64,000 nucleotides of DNA from Eubacterium sp. Lineage in GTDB: Bacteria > Bacillota > Clostridia > Peptostreptococcales > Anaerovoracaceae. Below the pieces are notes generated by a model that worked only from the letters and a program-made list of their open reading frames with translations, had not been told where the DNA came from and did no database searches. Positions 35,369-41,643 of this stretch are shown one piece after another. Each line of letters opens with the position of its first letter. Positions within the stretch are counted from its first letter, which is position 1. Both the position numbers and the translations under genes were made by a program. The stretch covers positions 175,151 through 239,150 of the forward strand of contig JAFWHX010000015.1 in assembly GCA_017533915.1 (NCBI GenBank). Direction: 5' to 3'.

Positions 35369-35941
35369 GTGGCGAAAGACGGAACCAACAGAGGCGGCAG
35401 GCGCGTCCGCGCAGGCGATAAGCCGGATGCCCTTGCCGATAAAATAGCACGAGGTAAAGCCGCGCAGGTCATGGACCTTCCCATTGCCGAGCTTGATGGC
35501 ACGGACGACTACGGTCCGGTTCCTGACCTACCCGGCGCGGATATGCCTCATCCCAGCAGCTACCTGTCCGCCAAGCAGCGCGACGGTGAGCCGCTCGGTG
35601 CGGACATCATTTTTACAGAGACCATCCGCTGGCTGAAGGAGCGCGGCTGCGACCGGCTGGTAAACCCACGGCTGGTGGAGAGCTACTCCGAGGCCTTTGC
35701 GAGATACATCCAATGCTCGGAGGCTGTCAGTAAATTCGGCATGCTGGGCAAGCACCCGACCACGCAGGCACCAATTGCCAGTCCCTTCGTGCAGATGGCG
35801 CTCAGCTTTCAGAAGCAGGCCAACCTGCTCTGGTACGAGATATTCGACATCGTGAAGCAGAACTGCACCACGGCCTACGAGGGCTCGCCGCAGGATGACG
35901 CGATGGAAAAACTACTACGCGCAAGGAGTAAAACCAGATGA
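35369..35941 (+). CDS. Terminase small subunit, P27 family
   Basis: A 190-residue P27-family small terminase. It begins MAKDGTNRGGRRVRAGDKP if GTG at 35369 is the start, the usual opening of the family, and the GTG follows AAAGGCGG. The central DNA-binding helices include FTETIRWLKERGCDRLVNPRLVESYSEAFARYIQ. It recognises the packaging site and recruits the large subunit, which lies 5.6 kb downstream, unusually far away: a block of methylation and accessory genes is inserted between them. The longer frame from 35249 would translate the cos region. Confidence 0.88.
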   Translation: MAKDGTNRGGRRVRAGDKPDALADKIARGKAAQVMDLPIAELDGTDDYGPVPDLPGADMPHPSSYLSAKQRDGEPLGADIIFTETIRWLKERGCDRLVNPRLVESYSEAFARYIQCSEAVSKFGMLGKHPTTQAPIASPFVQMALSFQKQANLLWYEIFDIVKQNCTTAYEGSPQDDAMEKLLRARSKTR

Positions 35942-36720
35942 TTGAAAAAGTGAATCCGAGCCACCCGGACAAGGTGGCAGACCGCATCGCCGGTGCCATT
36001 GTGGATCTGGCGTATGCGACGGAAGAAAACCCGAAGATCGCTGTGGAGGTGCTCATCGGCCACGGTGCCTGCCATGTGATCATTGAAACGACTGCCCTCC
36101 TCCGGGAGGATGAGATCGCTGCCGCGATTGACCGCATTGCCGGGAATGTGAAACCCGACATCGTAATCGTCCCGCAGGATAAGCACCTCTCTGCCAATCA
36201 GGCGGACGGTGTCCGCTGTGGTGACAACGGCATCTTCCGTGGCTGTCCGCTAACGCCGGAGCAGGTCCTGCTCTCGAACATTGCCCACCAGATTTATGAG
36301 AAATACACATCTGACGGGAAGTACATTCTGGACGGCAGCCGCCTGATTATCTGCCAGAGCAACGCTCCCTCGGATGAGCTGGAGCTGGAATACGGCGGAG
36401 CAACAATCAACCCGCTCGGTGACTGGACCGGTGGCACGGATGTAGATACCGGCGCTACCAACCGGAAGCTCGGCAGCGACATGGCGGACTCGGTGACCGG
36501 AGGCGGCCTGCACGGCAAGGACCTCTCCAAAGCAGATGTGTCCATCAACATCCACGCTTTCCTGAAGGCTCAGCGTACCGGCGAGCCGGTGGAGCTCTCC
36601 TGCGCCATCGGTGATGATACCATGGATGGCCTGCCCTACAGCGAGATCGTGGAGGAAGCCAGAGAATACATCCGGAGCGTCGGCGGCTTCGAGGCTTTTG
36701 CGGAATGGGGGCTGTACTGA
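35938..36720 (+). CDS. metK: Phage S-adenosylmethionine synthetase-like protein
   Basis: A 260-residue relative of methionine adenosyltransferase, which makes AdoMet from methionine and ATP. Recognisable motifs are SHPDKVADRIAGAIVDLA (catalytic His and Asp, residues 8-25), GDNGIFRG (about 100) and the glycine-rich GGGLHGKDLSKADVS (about 186-200). It is far shorter than the 380-400 residues of cellular enzymes, so the three-domain fold must be trimmed. The SGHPDK serine and the GGGAFSGKD loop are altered, so activity should be tested. It is followed at once by a DNA methyltransferase with a one-base stop/start overlap: the pair probably supplies and uses AdoMet together. Confidence 0.85.
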   Translation: MIEKVNPSHPDKVADRIAGAIVDLAYATEENPKIAVEVLIGHGACHVIIETTALLREDEIAAAIDRIAGNVKPDIVIVPQDKHLSANQADGVRCGDNGIFRGCPLTPEQVLLSNIAHQIYEKYTSDGKYILDGSRLIICQSNAPSDELELEYGGATINPLGDWTGGTDVDTGATNRKLGSDMADSVTGGGLHGKDLSKADVSINIHAFLKAQRTGEPVELSCAIGDDTMDGLPYSEIVEEAREYIRSVGGFEAFAEWGLY

Positions 36721-37985
36721 TGAGTGAAATAAAGGTATTTGCCAAGGACTACCCGATGGCACCAATCGACAAATTCATACCTTACGCCAACAACGCGAGG
36801 ACCCACAGCAAGGAGCAGATCAACAAGCTCCGCTCCATCTATCGCGGCATCGGCTACGGTGACCCGGTGGAGGTCGATGAGAACTTCACCATCCTTTCTG
36901 GCCACGGACGCGTCGAGGCAGCCAAGGCCGAGGGCATGACGGAGCTTCCTTATGTGATGCTGACCGGCATGACCGAATCTGAGAAGAAAGCCTACATCCT
37001 CGCCGTCAACCGCTCCGCTCTGGACGCTGGCTGGGACGAGGACCTGCTGGCCGTGGAGATCGAAGCCCTGCAGGAGCAGGCCTTTGACCTGTCGCTCACC
37101 GGCTTTTCCGATGAGGAGCTTCAGGCCCTGTACGGCAGTGACGAGGAGGAATCGCACGATGATGATTTCGATCTCTCCGCTGCGCTGGAGAAGGCAGCCT
37201 TTGTGGAACCCGGCGACCTCTGGACCGTGGGCAGACACCGGCTCCTGTGCGGTGATGCCACCAAGGCCGAGGATGTCGAAAAGCTCATGGACGGCAAACG
37301 CGCCAACCTGATCGTGACGGACCCGCCGTATGGAGTATCCTTCAAGAGCTCCAGCGGTCTTGCCATCCAGAACGATTCCATGAAGGGCGACGAGTTCTAT
37401 CAGTTCCTGCTGGCGGCCTTTCAGGCGATGGCCGGTGTACTGGAAAAAGGCGGTGCGGCTTATGTGTTCCACGCCGACACCGAAGGGCTCAATTTCCGTA
37501 AGGCCTTCATCGACGCCGGATTCCATCTCGCCGGTGTGTGCATCTGGGTGAAGAACAGCCTCGTGCTGGGCCGCTCGGATTACCAGTGGCAGCATGAGCC
37601 GGTGCTCTACGGATTCCTGCAGAACGGTAAGCATCCGTGGTACGCCGATAGGAAGCAGACCACCATCTGGAACTACGACAAGCCCAAGCGAAATGAGAAC
37701 CATCCGACCAGCAAGCCTCTGGACCTGCTGGCGTACCCGATCACCAATTCCTCTCAGGAGAACAGCATCGTGATTGACACCTTCGGAGGCTCCGGCTCCA
37801 CCATGATGGCCTGCGAGCAGACCGGACGCACCTGCTGCATGATGGAGCTCGATCCCAAGTACGCCTCCGTCATCCTTCGCCGGTATGTGGAGGACTTCGG
37901 AAACGAGGATCAGGTGTATGTGGAGCGGGACGGCAAGAAGCTCATGTACGCCGATCTGGTCAAGGAAGTCGAGTCCAAATCGTAA
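36720..37985 (+). CDS. ParB-like domain fused to a DNA methyltransferase
   Basis: A 421-residue fusion. Residues about 10-105 are a ParB/sulfiredoxin-like domain (NNARTHSKEQINKLRSIYRG, then the GHGRVEAAK block). Residues about 165-415 are a beta-class DNA methyltransferase with catalytic DPPY at 201-204 before the AdoMet motif IDTFGGSGSTMMACEQ (about 352). The DPPY-first order suggests N6-adenine or N4-cytosine methylation. It probably protects phage DNA from restriction. There is no partner nuclease, so it is an orphan enzyme. It is coupled to the AdoMet synthetase gene upstream by a TGATG overlap. Confidence 0.9.
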   Translation: MSEIKVFAKDYPMAPIDKFIPYANNARTHSKEQINKLRSIYRGIGYGDPVEVDENFTILSGHGRVEAAKAEGMTELPYVMLTGMTESEKKAYILAVNRSALDAGWDEDLLAVEIEALQEQAFDLSLTGFSDEELQALYGSDEEESHDDDFDLSAALEKAAFVEPGDLWTVGRHRLLCGDATKAEDVEKLMDGKRANLIVTDPPYGVSFKSSSGLAIQNDSMKGDEFYQFLLAAFQAMAGVLEKGGAAYVFHADTEGLNFRKAFIDAGFHLAGVCIWVKNSLVLGRSDYQWQHEPVLYGFLQNGKHPWYADRKQTTIWNYDKPKRNENHPTSKPLDLLAYPITNSSQENSIVIDTFGGSGSTMMACEQTGRTCCMMELDPKYASVILRRYVEDFGNEDQVYVERDGKKLMYADLVKEVESKS

Positions 37986-37987
37986 AC

Positions 37988-38131
37988 TGCACAACACCTC
38001 CGGCGCTTCTTTGTGTAATAGGTAGAATGTCCCGGAAAGGCCTGAAATAAGCCGTTTTTCGAGAAATACAACTTGCTATTACAGGCCTTTAGAGTGATTA
38101 ATACACTACCCGAAGGGAACGGACCCACGGG
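37988..38131 (+). ncRNA. Structured leader element type 2, copy 1
   Basis: The element sits between the methyltransferase stop and the ATG at 38158. It starts with a TGCACAA...TTTGTGTA inverted pair. AAAGGCCTG (38036-38044) then pairs perfectly with CAGGCCTTT (38082-38090), enclosing AACTTGCTAT (38070-38079). AGAGTGATTAATACACTACC (38091-38110) follows, then a CCCG...GGG/CCC...CGGG hairpin, then CGGAGGT. Copies 2 and 3 keep the pairing with other bases. Confidence 0.65.
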
Positions 38132-38157
38132 ACATTCAAAAACGGAGGTACATTACC

Positions 38158-38937
38158 ATGACAAACATCAAGCTCGCAACCGACAACCGCAAGGCCGCAG
38201 CCCAGAGGCTGGCCGAGATCATCGGCGGGACCTCCCGCTACACCAAGGTTCCCAGATGCGCCTATGAGGTCGGACCCTACTTCATCGAGAAGGACGGAAC
38301 GATCACGGTTCCCGAAGACGCCGACCTGCAGCCACTCATGGCGCTGGCCGAGGAAGGCCTGCTGGAGCCCTTCGAAGCTCCCGCGCAGGAGGCCGACACG
38401 GCGGCCACGGAGCCGCAGGAAGCCGCTATCGAGGAAGAGACCGGCGACGACGCTGAAGGCCTGACGGTCAGCCTGCCGCTGGACGGCTTCAACCCGGACA
38501 GCCTTGACCGCCTGCAGAAGCTGGTGGACAGCAAGGCTCGCCTGATCAAGAAGGCCACCGACGCCGCCTGCCTGACGATCCGCAGGACCGAGGACCGGGT
38601 CGAGTTCCCTTGGTGGGACCGCATGCCGGAGCCGGAAGAAACGCAGGCTTACATGAGCCTGATCGCAGCCCTCTGCAAGATGGCCAAGGAGGCCACGCGG
38701 GTCACCGCCACCGAGACCGAGGTAGAAAGCGAAAAGTACGCCTTCCGGTGCTTCCTCCTCCGGCTGGGCTTCATCGGCAGCGACAGCAAGGCCCACCGGA
38801 AGATCCTGATGAAGCGCCTCTCCGGAACCGCAGCCTTCCCGAACAAGGAAAAGGCCGACGCTTTCTCCGCAGCCCAGAAGGCCAAGCGCGATGCCGCCAA
38901 GGCCAGCGCCGAGGCAACCGAGGAGGTGTCAGCATGA
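38158..38937 (+). CDS. Phage accessory protein, unknown function
   Basis: A 259-residue protein. The N-terminal part (residues 1-70) is a small mixed domain (AAAQRLAEIIGGTSRYTKVPRCAYEVG), a long acidic Ala-Glu linker spans about 75-105, and the C-terminal part is helical and basic, ending in a Lys/Ala-rich helix (KADAFSAAQKAKRDAAKASAE). Related proteins are sometimes labelled virulence-related in Firmicute prophages, with no known activity. It is the first gene behind leader copy 1 and overlaps the DUF4314 gene by four bases. Confidence 0.7.
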   Translation: MTNIKLATDNRKAAAQRLAEIIGGTSRYTKVPRCAYEVGPYFIEKDGTITVPEDADLQPLMALAEEGLLEPFEAPAQEADTAATEPQEAAIEEETGDDAEGLTVSLPLDGFNPDSLDRLQKLVDSKARLIKKATDAACLTIRRTEDRVEFPWWDRMPEPEETQAYMSLIAALCKMAKEATRVTATETEVESEKYAFRCFLLRLGFIGSDSKAHRKILMKRLSGTAAFPNKEKADAFSAAQKAKRDAAKASAEATEEVSA

Positions 38938-39167
38938 AGATGATCCGGCCTGAACAGCTCGCGCACCTGCGCAGCACCTACCCTCGCGGTACCCGCGTGG
39001 AGCTGGTCCAGATGGACGACGCGCAGGCACCGCCGATGGGCACCCACGGCACGGTCACCGGAGTCGACGACACCGGGAGCCTGCTGGTGGATTGGGACAA
39101 TGGCTCCGGCCTGAACGTGATCTGGGGAGTCGATGTGGTCCGGAAGGTGGTGACCGGCGATGACTGA
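38934..39167 (+). CDS. DUF4314 family protein
   Basis: A 77-residue protein of the DUF4314 group: LRSTYPRGTRVELVQMDD, then GTHGTVTGVDDTGSLLVDWDNG, an SH3-like small barrel. The ATG at 38934 follows AGGAGG inside the end of the previous gene; the long upstream frame is a shadow. Function unknown, common in phage and plasmid accessory regions of Firmicutes. Confidence 0.8.
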   Translation: MKMIRPEQLAHLRSTYPRGTRVELVQMDDAQAPPMGTHGTVTGVDDTGSLLVDWDNGSGLNVIWGVDVVRKVVTGDD

Positions 39168-39336
39168 AACCATCCGGGAGCAGATCCTCGCCATCCGGGA
39201 CACCGGCCTCACGAACATGTTTGACCTGCCGGTGGTCCAGCGGCTGGCCTACGAACGGGACTTCTTCGAGCTGGTCACCTTCCTTGAGGACCACCGCAGC
39301 GAATACGTCCACTTCATACTGACCGGCGAGGCCTGA
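39160..39336 (+). CDS. DUF5049-like small protein
   Basis: A 58-residue protein, too short for many gene finders: METIREQILAIRD-like start (MTETIREQILAIRDTGLTNM), then VQRLAYERDFFELVTFLEDHRSEYVHFILTG. This is the usual DUF5049 pattern and it often follows DUF4314, as here with an eight-base overlap. Function unknown. It closes the first small accessory operon. Confidence 0.75.
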   Translation: MTETIREQILAIRDTGLTNMFDLPVVQRLAYERDFFELVTFLEDHRSEYVHFILTGEA

Positions 39337-39350
39337 TCCTCGCAGCCAGA

Positions 39351-39371
39351 AGAGCCGCAGGAGGCTCTTTT
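39351..39371 (+). terminator. Rho-independent terminator of accessory operon 1
   Basis: AGAGCC (39351-39356) pairs with GGCTCT (39363-39368), followed by TTTT. A similar GAGCC/GGCTC hairpin (40532-40545) ends the next accessory operon, so each accessory unit is bounded by a leader element and a hairpin. Confidence 0.6.
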
Positions 39372-39384
39372 GGTCGTAGTAAAC

Positions 39385-39501
39385 TACACAATTTCAGGCC
39401 GCGATCCTTGTGCAAAATATGTTCAGGAATCCGGCACAAATAACTTGCTATATCTCCGGTTTAGAGTGATTAATACACTACCGCAAGGGAACACCCTACG
39501 G
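39385..39501 (+). ncRNA. Structured leader element type 2, copy 2
   Basis: TACACAA (39385) pairs with a downstream TTGTGCA. AACTTGCTAT lies at 39442-39451, enclosed by CCGG (39431-39434) and CCGG (39456-39459). The conserved 20-mer AGAGTGATTAATACACTACC is at 39463-39482, then CCG...GGG/CCC...CGG, then ACGGAGGT and the ATG at 39527. TTGTGC can also pair with GCACAA downstream, so two alternative folds exist. Confidence 0.65.
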
Positions 39502-39526
39502 AATTCACACACGGAGGTACACCACC

Positions 39527-39802
39527 ATGACGATCAACGAGGCAATGAGAACCTACAGGCTGCCGAACCCCACCACTCCGGAGGACCTCGAATGCCGCTG
39601 GAGCAAGGTCCTGAACTTCGGAGACAAGGTCCTGCTCGCCGGGTACTACTACAACGGCAAGAACAAGCCCTGCTACTTCGGAGCCACCTACGAATTCCTG
39701 AGCGACGACCGTTCCTGCGAGGGCACGATTGGCCTGAGCGCCGCCAGCGCGGTCGAATTCGAGGACGACGGACACGCCATCGCATGGGCGATGCAGCACT
39801 AA
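39527..39802 (+). CDS. Small acidic phage accessory protein
   Basis: A 91-residue acidic protein rich in beta strands and Tyr (KVLLAGYYYNGKNKPCYFGATYEFL). It is the first gene behind leader copy 2 and has a CGGAGGT site. Size, acidity and position in a repeated accessory operon are compatible with an anti-defence protein, but no family is recognised and this is only context. Confidence 0.65.
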   Translation: MTINEAMRTYRLPNPTTPEDLECRWSKVLNFGDKVLLAGYYYNGKNKPCYFGATYEFLSDDRSCEGTIGLSAASAVEFEDDGHAIAWAMQH

Positions 39803-39815
39803 GGAGGGAGACGCC

Positions 39816-40292
39816 ATGATGAGCAAGAACAACACCTACTTCGAGAACCTCAAGCGGATCGGCCACGATTGGGAGGCCGCCAGAGTCGAGCGTCAGGCTC
39901 GCAAGCAGCAGATCATCGACACCCTCGGCTGGGACAGCGACGAGCTCAAGGCTTGGTACGAGGAGGACGCCGCAGCCAAGTTCCCCTTCGAGTCGGGAGT
40001 CAGCAAGGCCTACCGCGCATGGGCACAGAGCCTTTCCCGCAAGGAGGACGAGCTGGAGATGGACGACTTCCTTTGGGACAAGGAGGTCGCGGACTTCATC
40101 GAGGCCCTTCGCAGCGCCGGGATCGAGACCTTCGTCTACACCAACCAGAGCACGGCGGTGATGGAAAACCTCCACGCCTTTGCCGCGCAGGGCTGCACGA
40201 TGACCGGCCTTTGCACCATCACCCGACAGGAAACCCGCTGGGGCGACGAGGAGCCCACCGAGGTCATGGGCATCCGCTTCAGCCTGAACTGA
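39816..40292 (+). CDS. Phage accessory protein (DUF7698-like)
   Basis: A 158-residue acidic protein. The N-terminal half is a charged helix (NLKRIGHDWEAARVERQARKQQIIDTLG). The C-terminal half (FIEALRSAGIETFVYTNQSTAVMENLHAFAAQGCTMTGLCTI) is an alternating alpha/beta domain seen in many small Firmicute prophage proteins. Activity unknown. It follows the previous gene by 13 bases with AAGGAGGG. Confidence 0.7.
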   Translation: MMSKNNTYFENLKRIGHDWEAARVERQARKQQIIDTLGWDSDELKAWYEEDAAAKFPFESGVSKAYRAWAQSLSRKEDELEMDDFLWDKEVADFIEALRSAGIETFVYTNQSTAVMENLHAFAAQGCTMTGLCTITRQETRWGDEEPTEVMGIRFSLN

Positions 40293-40305
40293 AGGAGGTG
40301 CCGGG

Positions 40306-40509
40306 ATGAACTATGCAGACAAGATGGAACGCGAGTCCCGTCTGATGGGACAGCTCGCAGACTGGATGGAGGCGCACGGCACGGTCCTTTCCGACCGGCA
40401 GCGCAGCAACGCCTACACCGGAGTCCGCATCCGGGAAATTGAATGGCGAGGCCGGACCTACCGCATCGTGGATGTGGACGGGATGACCTGCCAGATCGAG
40501 CGGCTGTAA
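40306..40509 (+). CDS. Small phage protein, unknown function
   Basis: A 67-residue protein: an N-terminal helix (RLMGQLADWMEAHG) and a C-terminal beta hairpin (VRIREIEWRGRTYRIVDVDG). The ribosome site is AAGGAGGTG. It is the last gene of accessory operon 2, before a GAGCC/GGCTC hairpin. Unknown role. Confidence 0.65.
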   Translation: MNYADKMERESRLMGQLADWMEAHGTVLSDRQRSNAYTGVRIREIEWRGRTYRIVDVDGMTCQIERL

Positions 40510-40531
40510 GCAAAAACGCCGCCACACCACG

Positions 40532-40550
40532 GAGCCTACGGGCTCTGTTG
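40532..40550 (+). terminator. Weak terminator-like hairpin of accessory operon 2
   Basis: GAGCC (40532-40536) pairs with GGCTC (40541-40545); only TGTTGG follows, so termination is uncertain. Its place matches the terminator at 39351. Confidence 0.35.
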
Positions 40551-40563
40551 GTCGTACATAATG

Positions 40564-40680
40564 TACACAAATGCCGTCGCAGATATTTGTGTAGATTATG
40601 GCCGATCAACGGCCAGATATAACTTGCTATATTCTCCGTTTAGAGTGATTAATACACTACCGAAAGGGAACACCCTACGG
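40564..40680 (+). ncRNA. Structured leader element type 2, copy 3
   Basis: TACACAAAT (40564-40572) pairs perfectly with ATTTGTGTA (40585-40593). AACGG (40608-40612) pairs with CCGTT (40636-40640) around AACTTGCTAT (40621-40630). AGAGTGATTAATACACTACC is at 40642-40661, then CCG...GGG/CCC...CGG, ACGGAGGT and the ATG at 40706. GGCCG/CGGCC (40600-40615) offers a competing hairpin. Confidence 0.65.
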
Positions 40681-40705
40681 AAAACACGAACGGAGGTAAA
40701 CCACC

Positions 40706-41029
40706 ATGACGAACGCTTACACACTGAGGAACCACTTCACGCTGGGCAACTACAACACCACGATCACCCGCGCCGAGTTTGAGGCCAGCTTCACCAAGAC
40801 CCGCGAGACGGTCACCTTCACCTTTGGCGGCTGGGACGGCAAGAGCTACGACGGCGAGAGCCGCAGGGCCAAGGTCCTCCGGACCAGCATTCCCGGCTAC
40901 GAGGGCATCCGCTTCATCAAGGTCGGCAAGCATCTGCACTATATCATGGAGGACGAGATGCGGATCGAGAAGGCCACCGGCGAGGCCCACCCGGAAGCCA
41001 GCTGGCTGGTGGACGTCGAGAGAGCGTAA
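40706..41029 (+). CDS. Small phage accessory protein
   Basis: A 107-residue protein with ITRAEFEASFTKTRETVTFTFGGWDGKSYDG in the centre and a mixed C-terminal part ending ASWLVDVERA. It is the first gene behind leader copy 3 and has a CGGAGGT site. No family is recognised; as in the two other units, the product is small, soluble and has no signal peptide. Confidence 0.65.
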   Translation: MTNAYTLRNHFTLGNYNTTITRAEFEASFTKTRETVTFTFGGWDGKSYDGESRRAKVLRTSIPGYEGIRFIKVGKHLHYIMEDEMRIEKATGEAHPEASWLVDVERA

Positions 41030-41045
41030 GTAGGAGGTGCCGAGC

Positions 41046-41384
41046 ATGAAGTACGCAAGACCTGATACCCACATCCTGACCGGCCTTTATCCCACCGATA
41101 GAAACGACCCGACCAGCGAGAACACCGCAATCGAGTACGCGCTCCCGGACGGCTTTTCCGAAAAGGCCAAGGCCTGCTGGGACTACTTCGAGGGAGCCGC
41201 TTTCCTCTTCAGCTACAAGGGCCAGCTGGTCATGACCGACGAGAGCCTTTACCTGACCGAGCACGGCGACGGCAGCCACGAGGCACCCTTCGGAGCCCCA
41301 CGCGGGACCTTCGATACTTGGGATGAGGTCGAGGCCTTTCTGGAGGAGGTCTACGACGAGCTGAAGGAAGACGATATGCTGTAA
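41046..41384 (+). CDS. Small acidic phage accessory protein
   Basis: A 112-residue strongly acidic protein (C terminus EVEAFLEEVYDELKEDDML). The central ALPDGFSEKAKACWDYFEGAAFLFSYKG holds a helix. ATG at 41046 follows AGGAGGTG; an ATG three codons earlier is too close to that site. DNA mimicry would suit the charge, but there is no direct evidence. Confidence 0.6.
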   Translation: MKYARPDTHILTGLYPTDRNDPTSENTAIEYALPDGFSEKAKACWDYFEGAAFLFSYKGQLVMTDESLYLTEHGDGSHEAPFGAPRGTFDTWDEVEAFLEEVYDELKEDDML

Positions 41385-41499
41385 GCAACACACTCCGATT
41401 TGAATAACCGGCGAGGCAGCCCATCCGGGCTGTATCTCGTTACTGACGAAGGTCGCGCCAATGACGGCAGCGGCTGTTTTTTATGCCTTGGAGGCCGAT

Positions 41500-41643
41500 A
41501 TGAAATTCAAAATCGACAGGAAGGACCTGCCCTATGACGCTTTCGTACCGGACCCGTCATGGCTGATCCCATATGAGGAAGAAGGTGATGAAACGGATGA
41601 TGAGGAAACTGAAGAAGTACAAGCCGACAGCGTTCAAGGCTAA
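41500..41643 (+). CDS. Small acidic protein overlapping the large terminase gene
   Basis: A 47-residue product: KFKIDRKDLPYDAFVPDPSW, then an all-acidic tail. ATG at 41500 has TTGGAGG. It overlaps the terminase start by about 55 bases in another frame. A CAGCCC/GGGCTG hairpin lies upstream at about 41414-41431. Unknown role. Confidence 0.5.
   Translation: MKFKIDRKDLPYDAFVPDPSWLIPYEEEGDETDDEETEEVQADSVQG

Noticed and set aside
36720-37985. Restriction-modification system around the ParB-methyltransferase
   Set aside because: No restriction endonuclease gene next to it; the HNH gene at 34868 is of the terminase-linked type.
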